The notes under the pieces are model-generated. The model worked only from the letters and a program-made list of their open reading frames with translations. It made no database searches and was not told the origin of the DNA. A stretch of DNA of 64,000 nt from Pseudomonas sp. PDM14 (GTDB lineage: Bacteria > Pseudomonadota > Gammaproteobacteria > Pseudomonadales > Pseudomonadaceae): the NCBI RefSeq assembly GCF_014851905.1, contig NZ_JACVAQ010000001.1, positions 1,922,001-1,986,000 on the forward strand. The letters run 5' to 3'. Below are positions 51,158-61,667 of this stretch, piece by piece. Each line of letters opens with the position of its first letter. Position 1 is the first letter of the stretch. Position numbers and translations under genes: made by a program.

Positions 51158-52651
51158 ATGTACCGTGATCGCGTGCGCCTGCCCGAACTGTTCGACAAGG
51201 TCATGAGCGCGGCCGATGCCGCCGCCCTGATCGAAGACGGCATGACCGTCGGCATGAGCGGTTTCACCCGCGCAGGCGAAGCCAAGGCGGTGCCGCGCGC
51301 CCTCGCCGAACGGGCCAAAACTCAACCGCTGCAGATCAGCCTGATGACCGGCGCCAGCCTGGGCAACGACCTCGACAAGCAGCTCACCGAAGCCGGCGTG
51401 CTGGCGCGGCGCATGCCGTTCCAGGTCGACAGCACCCTGCGCAAGGCGATCAACGACGGCACGGTGATGTTCATCGACCAGCACCTCTCGGAAACCGTCG
51501 AGCAGCTGCGCAACCACCAGCTCAAGCTGCCGGACATCGCGGTGATCGAAGCCGTGGCCATTACCGAGCAGGGCCATATCGTGCCGACCACCTCGGTGGG
51601 CAACTCGGCCAGCTTCGCGATCTTCGCCAAACGCGTGATCGTCGAGATCAATCTGGCGCACAACCCCAACCTGGAAGGCCTGCACGACATCTACATCCCG
51701 ACCTACCGGCCGACCCGCACGCCGATCCCGCTGACCCGCGTGGACGACCGCATCGGCAGCAGCGCGATTGCGATCCCGCCGGAAAAGATCGTCGCCATCG
51801 TCATCAACGACCAGGCCGACTCGCCGTCCACCGTGCTGCCGCCGGATGCCGAGACCCAGGGCATCGCCGATCACCTGATCGACTTCTTCAAGCGCGAAGT
51901 CGCCGCCGGGCGCATGGACAACAGCCTCGGCCCGCTGCAGGCCGGCATCGGCAGCATCGCCAACGCGGTGATGTGCGGCCTGATCGACTCACCTTTCGAG
52001 GGCCTGAGCATGTACTCAGAAGTGCTGCAGGACTCCACCTTCGACCTGATCGACGCCGGCAAGCTGCGCTTCGCCTCGGGCAGCTCGATCACCCTGTCGG
52101 CACGGCGCAATGCCGACGTGTTCGGCAACCTCGAGCAATACAAGGACAAGCTGGTGCTGCGCCCGCAGGAAATCTCCAACCACCCGGAAGTGGTGCGCCG
52201 CCTGGGCATCATCGGCATCAACACGGCGCTGGAGTTCGACCTCTACGGCAACGTCAACTCGACCCATGTCGGCGGCACCAAGATGATGAACGGCATCGGC
52301 GGCAGCGGCGACTTCGCCCGCAATGCGCACCTGGCGATCTTCGTCACCAAGTCGATCGCCAAGGGCGGGGCGATTTCCAGCGTCGTGCCGATGGTCAGCC
52401 ACGTCGACCACACCGAGCACGACGTCGACATCCTGGTCACCGAAGTCGGCCTGGCTGACCTGCGCGGTCTGGCACCACGCGAGCGGGCGCGGGCGATCAT
52501 CGACAACTGCGTGCACGCGGATTTCCGCGAGGCGCTGAACGACTACTTCGAGCGTGCCTGCGCCAAGGGCGGCCACACCCCGCACCTCCTGCGCGAAGCC
52601 ATGCAGTGGCACATCAACCTGGAAGAGTGCGGGCGCATGCTGGCCGGCTGA
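51158..52651 (+). CDS. Acetyl-CoA hydrolase/succinyl-CoA:acetate CoA-transferase family protein
   Basis: The 497-residue product matches class I CoA-transferases of the AarC/ScpC type along its length. The active-site glutamate lies in MYSEVLQDS, and GGSGDFARNAHLAI follows. It moves CoA between acetate and succinate or related acids. It stands alone, 252 bases from the M23 gene. Confidence 0.92.
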   Translation: MYRDRVRLPELFDKVMSAADAAALIEDGMTVGMSGFTRAGEAKAVPRALAERAKTQPLQISLMTGASLGNDLDKQLTEAGVLARRMPFQVDSTLRKAINDGTVMFIDQHLSETVEQLRNHQLKLPDIAVIEAVAITEQGHIVPTTSVGNSASFAIFAKRVIVEINLAHNPNLEGLHDIYIPTYRPTRTPIPLTRVDDRIGSSAIAIPPEKIVAIVINDQADSPSTVLPPDAETQGIADHLIDFFKREVAAGRMDNSLGPLQAGIGSIANAVMCGLIDSPFEGLSMYSEVLQDSTFDLIDAGKLRFASGSSITLSARRNADVFGNLEQYKDKLVLRPQEISNHPEVVRRLGIIGINTALEFDLYGNVNSTHVGGTKMMNGIGGSGDFARNAHLAIFVTKSIAKGGAISSVVPMVSHVDHTEHDVDILVTEVGLADLRGLAPRERARAIIDNCVHADFREALNDYFERACAKGGHTPHLLREAMQWHINLEECGRMLAG

Positions 52652-52740
52652 ACGGAACACAGGCAGGTCACGCGCCCCGAACGATCCCCGAACGCTGGCT
52701 TGCTGTACTGGTGGCTCGACCCACTCGTACGGTGAACCCC

Positions 52741-53655
52741 GTGAACCGATTGCTCATGCCCCTGGCGTTGCTGTGCATCGCCGTCACCCTGCTGACCGCC
52801 CAGGCCGACGCGCAGGCCGCCGAGCGCCGCGGCCTGGTGCAGATCAGTATCCACGTCACCGGCAGCTTCCGCGGCAACGTCAGCGTCAGCGGCGAAAAGC
52901 ACGATGGCGAGTACGACCGCAGCTTCAGCTACAGCCTGCCGATCCGGGTGATTCCGGCCGCCGCGAGTGGCATTCGCCAGGTCGACAGCCGCGACCTCGC
53001 GGCCAAGGCCCAGCCGGCCGTGGACATGCAGGCGATGACCGGCATCACCCGGGCCGACGTGAACAGCATCCAGGCCATCTCCGACGCCTGTGGCGAGGAC
53101 GAGGACTGCCTGATGGAAAAGATGATGACCCTGGCGCAGGCCATGGACGGCCGGGTCAAGGTCGACCCGAGCCAGGTGCCGCAGGTGGCGGTGCCCAATC
53201 TCGAGCGCTTCCTCATGCTCAGCGCCAGCGACGGCATCAGCCCGGCGCGCTGCGGCCCGGCGCACCTGCGCTTCGCCGATCACTTCAGCGGCACGTTCAT
53301 CGACTCGGTGAAGGGCGTGGTGCCATATGACTACCACGAGCGTTTCGAGCGCCGTTATCCGCCCGCCGACGCCGAGCTGCAGGCGGCCGGGATGTGCGGG
53401 TTCAGCGGCGCCATCGATAGCGAAACACGGCGCTACCACCTGTCGATTCCCGTCAGCCACATCCGCGCGGTCACCGAACGCACGGACCTGGAACAGAAGA
53501 TCGAACGCAAGCTGGCGGGTTACGCGGACGACAAGGCGATCTTCCTCGACCTGCCGCTGCCGGAAGACACCAGAGTGCTCAGTGGCGAGCGACGCGTGGT
53601 GGCGATTGCCGACGGCATGGATGCGCTGTTCCGCTGGACCATCACCCTGGAGTGA
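52741..53655 (+). CDS. Exported hypothetical protein
   Basis: The product of about 304 residues has a signal peptide (MPLALLCIAVTLLTAQADAQA) and a mature region with four to five cysteines and alternating beta-like segments. No domain is recognised. The start is uncertain; I chose GTG at 52741, while GTG at 52732 or ATG at 52756 are possible. It converges on the response-regulator gene. Confidence 0.65.
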   Translation: MNRLLMPLALLCIAVTLLTAQADAQAAERRGLVQISIHVTGSFRGNVSVSGEKHDGEYDRSFSYSLPIRVIPAAASGIRQVDSRDLAAKAQPAVDMQAMTGITRADVNSIQAISDACGEDEDCLMEKMMTLAQAMDGRVKVDPSQVPQVAVPNLERFLMLSASDGISPARCGPAHLRFADHFSGTFIDSVKGVVPYDYHERFERRYPPADAELQAAGMCGFSGAIDSETRRYHLSIPVSHIRAVTERTDLEQKIERKLAGYADDKAIFLDLPLPEDTRVLSGERRVVAIADGMDALFRWTITLE

Positions 53656-53667
53656 TGGCGCGCGGGG

Positions 53668-54570
53668 TCAGGCGCCGGGGCTGAAGTGCTTCTGCGCGCT
53701 GCCGCGGGCGATCAGGCGGGACAGGTAGTCGAGTTTCTGCGGGTCGCGGTCGACGAACTTGAAGGTCAGCTGCAGCCACTCGCTGTCGGGTTTCGGCTCG
53801 AAGGCCGCGACCGCGTGCAGGTAGCCGTTGAGGCGCGCGGTTTCCGCTCCCTCGCCCTGCTCCAGGTCGAGCACCGCGCTTTCCAGCACCTGCGGCAGCT
53901 GCTCGGTGCGCTTCACCACCAGCAGCGCTTCCTTGAGACTCAGGGCCTTGATCACGCAGGCCATGCTGCCACCCGGCAGGCGTAGCTGGCCCTGGCCACG
54001 ACCACTGGTGGGGTTGGCGGCCGGCTTGGCGGCGGGTGCAGCCGCAGCGGGTTTGGCAGCGGCGGCGGTAGGCGCCTTGGCCTGCACCACGTCGGCCTTG
54101 CCGCCGGTCAGGGCCGCCAGGGAATCGTTGGCGTAGGCGCCAGTGCTGAGCATCTTCGGCGGCGCGCTGGCGGCCAGGGCCTGCAGCTTGCCGGCACGAT
54201 GTAGGGCCTTCTTCACCTTGGTGACCAGCTGTTCGGTGGAAAAGGGTTTGCCGATGAAATCGGAAACGCCGGCCTGGATCGCCTGCACCACGTTTTCCTT
54301 ATCGCCACGGCTGGTAACCATGATGAACGGGGTGGTTTTCAGGGCGTCCTGCTCGCGGCACCAGCTGAGAAGTTCGAGGCCGGACAGCTCGGGCATTTCC
54401 CAGTCGCAGAGAATCAGATCGACGGCGTGGCGGGCAAGCAGCTGCTGGGCCTTGCGCCCGTTGACCGCTTCTTCGATGTGGATGCCGGGAAAGTTGTCGC
54501 GCAACCCCTTCTTCACCAGGTCACGGATAAAGGTTGCGTCATCCACCACCAGCACACTGACTTTGCTCAT
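53668..54570 (-). CDS. Response regulator with PilZ-like C-terminal domain
   Basis: The 300-residue product has a receiver domain (about 3-125; LILCDWEMPELSGLELL with the phosphoacceptor, FIGKPFSTEQL with the lysine). An Ala/Pro/Lys-rich linker (about 160-200) and a C-terminal domain resembling PilZ-like folds (200-300) follow. No DNA-binding helix is evident. In Pseudomonas an equivalent gene lies beside phoU. ATG at 54570. Confidence 0.85.
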   Translation of the reverse strand: MSKVSVLVVDDATFIRDLVKKGLRDNFPGIHIEEAVNGRKAQQLLARHAVDLILCDWEMPELSGLELLSWCREQDALKTTPFIMVTSRGDKENVVQAIQAGVSDFIGKPFSTEQLVTKVKKALHRAGKLQALAASAPPKMLSTGAYANDSLAALTGGKADVVQAKAPTAAAAKPAAAAPAAKPAANPTSGRGQGQLRLPGGSMACVIKALSLKEALLVVKRTEQLPQVLESAVLDLEQGEGAETARLNGYLHAVAAFEPKPDSEWLQLTFKFVDRDPQKLDYLSRLIARGSAQKHFSPGA

Positions 54571-54702
54571 CGACCGCTCCTGCACGAATGTCGACAAGCA
54601 TAGCCTTGCCTGCTGGCCAAAGGCCAACCGCAAAACCACCGGCCATCCACCGTTCGGCGCCCAGCCGCACGGCAGAGCTGCCGCGGGCTGTCGGCAGGCG
54701 GT

Positions 54703-55431
54703 TTACTCGGTTTTGCCGCCCTGCACTTCTTCTTCCATGCGGGCCAGGCCGAGGTGCTTCACGTCGGTGCCGCGCACCAGGTAGATCACCAGCTCGGCGA
54801 TGTTGCGCGCGTGGTCGCCAATGCGTTCCAGCGAACGCAGCACCCAGATGATGCTCAGCACGCGAGTGATCGAGCGCGGGTCTTCCATCATGTAGGTGAC
54901 CAGCTCGCGCAGGGCGGTCTTGTACTCGCGGTCGATGGTCTTGTCGTATTTGGCCACCGACAGCGCCAGTTCGGCGTCGAAGCGGGCGAAGGCGTCGAGC
55001 GACTCCTGGACCATCTTGCGCACCTGGTCGCCGATGTGGCGCACCTCGACGTAACCACGCGGCGCTTCGCCTTCCTCGCACAGCTGGATGGCGCGCTTGG
55101 CGATCTTGGTCGCTTCGTCACCGATGCGCTCGAGGTCGATCACCGACTTGGAGATGCTGATGATCAGGCGCAGGTCGGAGGCCGCCGGCTGGCGACGGGC
55201 GAGGATGCGGATGCACTCCTCGTCGATGTTGCGCTCCATCTGGTTGATCTGGTCGTCGATCTCGCGCACCTGCTGGGCCAGACCGGAGTCGGCGTCGATC
55301 AGCGAGGTGACGGCGTCGTTGACCTGCTTCTCGACCAGGCCGCCCATCGCCAGAAGATGGCTGCGCACCTCCTCCAGCTCGGCGTTGAACTGCTGGGAGA
55401 TGTGATGGGTGAGGCTGTCTTTGTTGATCAT
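54703..55431 (-). CDS. phoU: Phosphate-specific transport regulator PhoU
   Basis: The 242-residue helical protein has two PhoU repeats with the metal-binding motifs (ISISKSVIDLERIGDEATKI and IWVLRSLERIGDHARNIAE). It damps PhoR signalling and Pst uptake. It is the last gene of the pstSCAB-phoU group. Confidence 0.97.
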   Translation of the reverse strand: MINKDSLTHHISQQFNAELEEVRSHLLAMGGLVEKQVNDAVTSLIDADSGLAQQVREIDDQINQMERNIDEECIRILARRQPAASDLRLIISISKSVIDLERIGDEATKIAKRAIQLCEEGEAPRGYVEVRHIGDQVRKMVQESLDAFARFDAELALSVAKYDKTIDREYKTALRELVTYMMEDPRSITRVLSIIWVLRSLERIGDHARNIAELVIYLVRGTDVKHLGLARMEEEVQGGKTE

Positions 55432-55583
55432 GGTCGAGCCCTTGCGAAGCGAATTAGGTTCTTGAGAATGAATCGTCCTGGCCTTTGGAAAATCGTGTTG
55501 GGCTAGGAGGCGCCGCGTAGACAGTACAACTGGTACGGCAAGCGGCGCCGACAACGCCCAGCGCGATTTAACATGGCCAGGGG

Positions 55584-56417
55584 CTAGCCGTAGCGACCGG
55601 TGATGTAGTCTTCGGTCTGCTTCTTGGCCGGGTTGGTGAACAGCGTGTCGGTGTCGCCGAACTCGATCAGCTTGCCCATGTACATGAACGCGGTGTAGTC
55701 GGAGACGCGCGCCGCCTGCTGCATGTTGTGGGTCACGATGACGATGGTGTACTTGCTCTTCAGCTCGTAGATCAGCTCTTCGACCTTGAGGGTCGAAATC
55801 GGGTCCAGTGCCGAGCAGGGTTCGTCGAGCAGCAGCACTTCCGGTTGTACCGCCACGGTACGGGCGATCACCAGACGCTGTTGCTGGCCGCCGGACAGGC
55901 CCAGGGCCGAGTCGTGCAGACGGTCCTTGACCTCGTCCCACAGGGCAGCGCTCTTCAGGCCCCACTCCACCGCTTCGTCGAGCACGCGCTTCTGGTTGAT
56001 GCCCTGGATGCGCAGGCCGTAGACCACGTTCTCGTAGATGCTCTTGGGGAACGGGTTGGGCTTCTGGAACACCATGCCGACGCGGCGACGCAGCTCGGCG
56101 ACGTCTTCGCCCTTGCTGTAGATGTTGTGGCCGTCGAGGTTGATCTCACCCTGTACGCGGCAGCCGTCGACCAGATCGTTCATCCGGTTGAAGGTGCGCA
56201 GCAGGGTCGACTTGCCGCAACCGGACGGGCCGATGAAGGCCGTCACGCGCTGCTTGGGGATGTTCATCTTGACGTCGAACAGGGCCTGCTTCTCGCCGTA
56301 GAACAGGTTCAGGCCAGGCACTTCCAGGGCCACGGTTTCGTCGGCCAGACGCAGGCTCTGCTTGGTACGGCCGAGGGCGGCGATGTCGATGCCGTGAGAC
56401 GGTGTTTCGTGCTGCAT
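55584..56417 (-). CDS. pstB: Phosphate ABC transporter ATPase PstB
   Basis: The 277-residue product has Walker A (GPSGCGKST), signature LSGGQQQR, Walker B ([13 protein letters not shown]) and the PstB-typical [15 protein letters not shown]. It is 65 bases after pstA. Confidence 0.97.
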   Translation of the reverse strand: MQHETPSHGIDIAALGRTKQSLRLADETVALEVPGLNLFYGEKQALFDVKMNIPKQRVTAFIGPSGCGKSTLLRTFNRMNDLVDGCRVQGEINLDGHNIYSKGEDVAELRRRVGMVFQKPNPFPKSIYENVVYGLRIQGINQKRVLDEAVEWGLKSAALWDEVKDRLHDSALGLSGGQQQRLVIARTVAVQPEVLLLDEPCSALDPISTLKVEELIYELKSKYTIVIVTHNMQQAARVSDYTAFMYMGKLIEFGDTDTLFTNPAKKQTEDYITGRYG

Positions 56418-56482
56418 GGGATTCTCCCTACGCTGACAATTCGTTCAAGCCGCCGCGGCCCATGCCGCGGCGACGCAGGTAA

Positions 56483-58153
56483 TCAATGATCCAGCGCCTT
56501 GTACTTCTCGCGCAGGTGGTTGCGGATGAACACGGCGCTCAGGTTGAGCAGCGCGATCACCAGCACCAGCAGCAGCGCGGTGGCGTACACCAGCGGGCGG
56601 GCGGCCTCGACGTTGGGGCTCTGGAAGCCGACGTCGTAGATGTGGAAGCCCAGGTGCATGATCTTCTGGTCCAGGTGCAGGTACGGGTAGTTGCCGTCCA
56701 CCGGCAGTGCCGGGGCCAGCTTGACCACGCCGACCAGCATCAGCGGCGCCACTTCGCCAGCGGCGCGGGCCACGGCGAGAATCAGGCCGGTCATCATCGC
56801 CGGGCTGGCCATCGGCAGCACCACTTTCCACAGGGTCTCGGCCTTGGTCGCACCGAGCGCCAGGGAGCCTTCGCGCAGGGCCCGCGGGATACGCGCCAGG
56901 CCTTCCTCGGTGGCGACGATCACCACCGGCACGGCGAGGATCGCCAGGGTCAGCGAGGCCCACATCAGGCCCGGCGTCCCGAAGGTCGGTGCCGGCGCGG
57001 ATTCGGGGAAGAACAGGCGGTCGAGCGAGCCACCCAGCACGTAGACGAAGAAGCCCAGGCCGAACACGCCGTAGACGATCGCCGGGACGCCGGCCAGGTT
57101 GTTCACCGCGATGCGGATGATCCGGGTCAGCGGGCCCTGCTTGGCGTACTCGCGCAGGTAGATGGCCGCCAGCACGCCGAACGGGGTGACGATCACGGCC
57201 ATGATCAGGGTCATCATCACGGTGCCGAAAATGGCCGGGAAGATACCGCCCTCGGTGTTCGCTTCACGCGGTTCGTCGCTGAGGAACTCCCACAGCTTGG
57301 CGAAGTAGAAACCGAGCTTGTCGAACGTGCCCATGGCGTTCGGCTGGAACGCGCGGACCACCTTGCCCATGCTGATTTCCGTCTCGCGGCCGTCGACGGT
57401 GCGCACGGTGACGCTGTCGCGGTTGAAGGCGGTGTTGAGCTCGATCAGCTCGCTTTCCAGAACCTTGTACTGGGCGTCCCACTCGGCGCGCTGGGCGTCG
57501 ATATCGGCCTGCACGGCCGGCGTCAGGGTATTGTCCAGTTCGTGGCCGCGGGTCTGCAGACGCAGGCGCTCTAGGCCGTGGTTGATGCGGCCGATGTCGC
57601 GCTTCTGCAGGGCTTCGATCTGCGTGTGCAGCTCGTCGATGCGGGCAATCCGCGCCTGCAATTCACCCCAGGCGGCATCGCCCTCGGCGACCAGCTGGCC
57701 CTCCTGTTTGACGTTAACCAGGTAGCCGTAGAAGTTGCCCCACTCGCGGCGCTCCATGACCATCAGGTTGGCCGGGGTACGCGGCTCGCTGGTCCATTCG
57801 GCGACGATCCAGCTGAAGTCGGCGCCGAACAGTTCGCGGTTGCCGACCTTGAGCAGTTCGCGGGTCATGAACTCGCCGCCGTTGACGTCCACCGGCAGGC
57901 CGGCAGCAGCCAGGCGACCACGCGGCACTTCCTCGACCTGTACCAGCTCACCGGCCAGGGCACGCGGCGCTTCACCGGGTACCTGGTACGTGGACTCGAT
58001 GACATCGGCCGGCCAGAAGTGGCCAAGGCCACGGGTGGCGATCACGGCGAGCAGGCCGACGGTCATGATCACGGCGATGGACACACCACCACCGGTCATC
58101 CAGATCCACGGCGAACCACTCTTGAACCAGGATTTCACGCTTTGCTGTTTCAC
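56483..58153 (-). CDS. pstA: Phosphate ABC transporter permease PstA, long form
   Basis: The 556-residue product is nearly twice the 296 residues of E. coli PstA. After the first membrane helix, a large extracytoplasmic insert (about 60-300) contains a coiled-coil segment rich in Arg, Glu and Gln. The canonical permease core follows, with EGSLALGATKAETLWKVVLP. The start is GTG at 58153, with GGAAGG upstream. Confidence 0.94.
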   Translation of the reverse strand: MKQQSVKSWFKSGSPWIWMTGGGVSIAVIMTVGLLAVIATRGLGHFWPADVIESTYQVPGEAPRALAGELVQVEEVPRGRLAAAGLPVDVNGGEFMTRELLKVGNRELFGADFSWIVAEWTSEPRTPANLMVMERREWGNFYGYLVNVKQEGQLVAEGDAAWGELQARIARIDELHTQIEALQKRDIGRINHGLERLRLQTRGHELDNTLTPAVQADIDAQRAEWDAQYKVLESELIELNTAFNRDSVTVRTVDGRETEISMGKVVRAFQPNAMGTFDKLGFYFAKLWEFLSDEPREANTEGGIFPAIFGTVMMTLIMAVIVTPFGVLAAIYLREYAKQGPLTRIIRIAVNNLAGVPAIVYGVFGLGFFVYVLGGSLDRLFFPESAPAPTFGTPGLMWASLTLAILAVPVVIVATEEGLARIPRALREGSLALGATKAETLWKVVLPMASPAMMTGLILAVARAAGEVAPLMLVGVVKLAPALPVDGNYPYLHLDQKIMHLGFHIYDVGFQSPNVEAARPLVYATALLLVLVIALLNLSAVFIRNHLREKYKALDH

Positions 58154-58172
58154 TGATTGCTACCTTCCAGGC

Positions 58173-60458
58173 TTAGAGCGAGGCGTATTTTTTGCGCAGG
58201 CGAGTACGGATCATCTCCGCCAGCGTGTTCATCACGAAGGTGAAACTCAGCAACACCAGCGCACCGAGGAACAGCACGCGGTAGTGGGTACTGCCGACTT
58301 CAGACTCGGGCATTTCCACCGCCGTGTTGGCGGCCAGGGTGCGCAGGCCTTCGAAGATGTTCATGTCCATGATCGGCGTGTTGCCGGTGGCCATCAGCAC
58401 GATCATGGTCTCGCCGACGGCGCGGCCCATGCCGATCATCAGCGCCGAGAAGATGCCCGGGCTGGCGGTGAGGATGACCACGCGGGTCAGCGTCTGCCAC
58501 GGCGTGGCACCGAGGGCCAGGGAACCGAAGGTAAGGCTCTTCGGCACGCTGAACACGGCGTCTTCGGCGATCGAGAAGATGTTCGGGATCACCGCGAAGC
58601 CCATGGCCAGACCAACCACCAGAGCGTTGCGCTGGTCGAAGGCGATGCCCAGGTCATTGGACAGCCAGCCGCGCATGTCGCCGGCGAACAGCCAGTTCTC
58701 CAGGTGCCCGCTCATGCCCAGCGAAACGGTGCCTACCAGCAGGATCACCGGGATCAGCAGCGCCGCTTCCCAGCCATCCGGCACCAGCAGGCGGACTTTC
58801 TCCGGCAGGCGGCTCCAGCCGAACGCCGCGAGCAGGATGCCCACCGGCGTCAGCAGCAGCAGGCTGAAGATGCCCGGCAGGTGACCTTCGACATAGGGCG
58901 CGAGAAACAGACCGGCGAAGAAGCCGAGGATTACCGTCGGCAGCGCCTCCATCAGCTCGATCACCGGCTTGACCTTGCGGCGCATGGCCGGGGCCATGAA
59001 GTAGGCGGTATAGATCGCCGCGCAGATGGCCAGCGGCGCAGCCAGAAGCATGGCGTAGAAGGCGGCTTTCAGGGTACCGAAGGTCAGCGGCGAAAGGCTC
59101 AGCTTGGGTTCGAAATCGGTGTTGGCCGAGGTCGACTGCCAGACGTATTTCGGCTCGTCGTAGCTCTCGTACCAGACCTTGCCCCACAGTGCGCTCCAGG
59201 AGATCTCCGGGTGCGCATTGTCGACCACATAGCGTTGCAGCTGGCCTTCTGACTCGACCAGGACGCGGGTGGCACGCGGCGACAGGGCGGCAACACTGGC
59301 CCCCTTGGCGACCTGCTCGGTAAGCAGGGTGCGGTGCGCGGTGCTGTGGAAGATGCCCAGGGTGCCGTCGGCGTCGAGGGCGAGGAAGCCCTTGCGGCGT
59401 TCTTCGGGGAGGATCTGGGTGATCGCGCTGCCGTCCAGCTTGAAGTCGCGGATGCGCGTCAGCACGGCCTTGCCGTCACCGTCGCGAACCATGAACCACT
59501 GGGCGATGCCGCCCTTGCTGTCACCGACCATCAGCGAGATGCCGCCGAGCAGCGGGCTCACCGCGCTGACTTCGGCTTCGCCCTCGAGCAGCTTGTAGCG
59601 GCCGTTGAGGGTGTTGCTGCGCAGGTCGAAGACGTCAGCGGTGGCCTTGCCGTTGATCACGTACAGCCACAGCTGGCGCGGGTCGATAACCATCGCCTTG
59701 ATCGGCTCGGCGATCTGCGGCAGGGCAATACGCTTCTGCTCAAGGCTGGTCTCGCCGGTGAGCATGTTTTCTTCACGGGTAATCGACAGCAGCTGCAGCT
59801 CGGCACCGGTGGAGGCGCTGAGCATCAGGGTGTCGCCGTTCTGACTGAGAGCCACGTGCTCCAGCGCACGGCCCTGCTCGTCCAGGGTCATCGGCGTTTC
59901 GCCGAAAGGGTAGACCAGCACCGGGGTGATGGTCTTGACGTTGTCCGGGTAGGTGACCTTGTAGTCGTGCTCGAACACCAGTGCCTGGCCGTTGGACAGG
60001 CCGAGGATCACGCGGCGGCTGCCGGGCTGGTCCTGGCTCACCGAGCTGATGGCGACACCCGCGGGCAGCGGCAGGTCATAGGCCTGCAGGGCGGTGCTGT
60101 CCTTGAGGGTGAAGAACTGCACCTTGCCGGCGTTGTTGAGGCGCATGGCCACCTTGTTCTGCTCTTCCACGGCCAGCAACAGTGCATCGCCCTGCTGCGC
60201 CAGCCACACCGGCTGCTGGGCCTTGCGGGCCTCCAGTTCGGCGCCGGAGAACATCGGCAGGACCACGTGGGCCAGGTAGAAGAAGATCAGGGTGATGGCA
60301 CCCAGCACAGCCAGGCCGCCGATGGACACGTACCAGCGCGCCATGCGGTCTTTCAGCGCGCGGATACGCCGCTTGCGCTGCAGGGCCGGAGTGTTGAAGT
60401 CCAGCCGTTGGTTGCTGTTCGAAGAAGCGGTCATGGAATTGTTGGCCAAGTCGTTCAT
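58173..60458 (-). CDS. pstC: Phosphate ABC transporter permease PstC, long form
   Basis: The 761-residue product is more than twice the 319 residues of E. coli PstC. The N-terminal helix (about 42-65) is followed by a predicted periplasmic beta-rich insert (about 75-430). The permease core then shows EALPTVILGFFAGL and SLALGATPWQTLTRV. A PHO box lies upstream. ATG at 60434 is an alternative start. Confidence 0.94.
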   Translation of the reverse strand: MNDLANNSMTASSNSNQRLDFNTPALQRKRRIRALKDRMARWYVSIGGLAVLGAITLIFFYLAHVVLPMFSGAELEARKAQQPVWLAQQGDALLLAVEEQNKVAMRLNNAGKVQFFTLKDSTALQAYDLPLPAGVAISSVSQDQPGSRRVILGLSNGQALVFEHDYKVTYPDNVKTITPVLVYPFGETPMTLDEQGRALEHVALSQNGDTLMLSASTGAELQLLSITREENMLTGETSLEQKRIALPQIAEPIKAMVIDPRQLWLYVINGKATADVFDLRSNTLNGRYKLLEGEAEVSAVSPLLGGISLMVGDSKGGIAQWFMVRDGDGKAVLTRIRDFKLDGSAITQILPEERRKGFLALDADGTLGIFHSTAHRTLLTEQVAKGASVAALSPRATRVLVESEGQLQRYVVDNAHPEISWSALWGKVWYESYDEPKYVWQSTSANTDFEPKLSLSPLTFGTLKAAFYAMLLAAPLAICAAIYTAYFMAPAMRRKVKPVIELMEALPTVILGFFAGLFLAPYVEGHLPGIFSLLLLTPVGILLAAFGWSRLPEKVRLLVPDGWEAALLIPVILLVGTVSLGMSGHLENWLFAGDMRGWLSNDLGIAFDQRNALVVGLAMGFAVIPNIFSIAEDAVFSVPKSLTFGSLALGATPWQTLTRVVILTASPGIFSALMIGMGRAVGETMIVLMATGNTPIMDMNIFEGLRTLAANTAVEMPESEVGSTHYRVLFLGALVLLSFTFVMNTLAEMIRTRLRKKYASL

Positions 60459-60528
60459 GCGAGGATCTCTGGGCGGTTGCGCACTCGCGCCCCTGATTTG
60501 AGCAGGAGCCTAAATCTAGCTGCCTTGT

Positions 60529-60557
60529 GTGACAGAAAGATTACAGAGGGGTGACGC
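60529..60557 (-). promoter_or_regulatory. PHO boxes upstream of pstC
   Basis: Reading on the reverse strand, GCGTCAC, CTGTAAT and CTGTCAC occur at 11-base intervals. They give the pstCAB-phoU genes their own PhoB-controlled promoter, separate from pstS. Confidence 0.7.
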
Positions 60558-60598
60558 GACAACGCCCACCACTGCAGGCAGTAGCGGGCGCGTCTGGT

Positions 60599-60627
60599 GC
60601 ACCGCCCAGCTCGTGGCTCGGCGGTGC
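60599..60627 (-). terminator. Hairpin between pstS and pstC
   Basis: An 8-bp stem GCACCGCC/GGCGGTGC with an inner AGC/GCT pairing lies 12 bases past the pstS stop. It probably ends or stabilises the abundant pstS message. Confidence 0.6.
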
Positions 60628-60639
60628 GACCGGGCTGTG

Positions 60640-61608
60640 TTACAGACCCAGCTCTTTCAGTGCTTTCTCAGCCACTTTGGACGGCAGCGGGATGTAACCA
60701 TCCTTGACCACCACTTCCTGACCTTGCTTGGACAGGACCAGCTTCAGGAACTCGGCGTCCAGCGGGCTCAGCGGCTTGTTCGGCGCCTTGTTCACGTAGA
60801 CGTAGAAGAAGCGGGCCAGCGGGTACTTGCCGGACAGGGCGTTGTTCTCGTTGGCTTCTTCGATCTCGCCGTTCTTCTTCGACAGCGGTACGGCACGGAC
60901 GCTGGCGGTCTTGTAACCGATGCCCGAGTAACCGATGGCGTTCACGGTGCTGGAAATCGACTGGACCACGGAAGCCGAACCCGGCTGCTCGTTTACGTTG
61001 GCCTTGAAGTCGCCTTTGCACAGGGCTTCTTCTTTGAAGTAGCCATAGGTGCCGGATACCGAGTTACGACCGAACAGCTGGATCGGCTTGCTAGCCCACT
61101 CGCCGGTCAGGCCCAGGTCGCCCCAGGTCTTCAGGTCCTTCTCGCCACCACACAGACGGGTGTTGGAGAAGATGGCGTCGACTTGAGCGATGTCCAGCGA
61201 CTTGATCGGGTTGTCCTTGTGCACGAATACGGCCAGGGCGTCGATCGCAACCGGAACAGCAGTCGGCTTGTAGCCGTACTTCTCTTCGAAGGCTTGCAGC
61301 TCGTTGTCTTTCATGGCGCGGGACATCGGGCCCAGGTTAGCGGTACCTTCGGTCAGCGCGGGCGGCGCGGTCGAGGAACCGGCAGCTTGGATCTGGATGT
61401 TCACGTTCGGGTAGAGTTTCTTGTAGTCCTCAGCCCACAGGGTCATCAGGTTGGCCAGGGAGTCGGAACCGACACTGGACAGGTTGCCCGATACACCGGA
61501 AGTCTTTTCATAGGTCGGCAGAGCCGGGTCGATAGCGGCAACCGCGGATGCGGCGCTCACGCCAGCGGCGACAAAAGTCAGGGCCGTCATCAAACGCTTG
61601 AGTTTCAT
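60640..61608 (-). CDS. pstS: Phosphate-binding protein PstS
   Basis: The 322-residue periplasmic protein has a signal peptide ([19 protein letters not shown]) and phosphate-binding loops GSDSLANLM and [14 protein letters not shown]. The [12 protein letters not shown] segment is also typical. It is strongly PhoB-regulated through the boxes at 61668-61707. Confidence 0.97.
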   Translation of the reverse strand: MKLKRLMTALTFVAAGVSAASAVAAIDPALPTYEKTSGVSGNLSSVGSDSLANLMTLWAEDYKKLYPNVNIQIQAAGSSTAPPALTEGTANLGPMSRAMKDNELQAFEEKYGYKPTAVPVAIDALAVFVHKDNPIKSLDIAQVDAIFSNTRLCGGEKDLKTWGDLGLTGEWASKPIQLFGRNSVSGTYGYFKEEALCKGDFKANVNEQPGSASVVQSISSTVNAIGYSGIGYKTASVRAVPLSKKNGEIEEANENNALSGKYPLARFFYVYVNKAPNKPLSPLDAEFLKLVLSKQGQEVVVKDGYIPLPSKVAEKALKELGL

Positions 61609-61667
61609 GCCTTGCTCCTAGCAGGAAGTGGTGTTGGTTGGATCGGGGCCAAGTATCTGCAGGCCTG

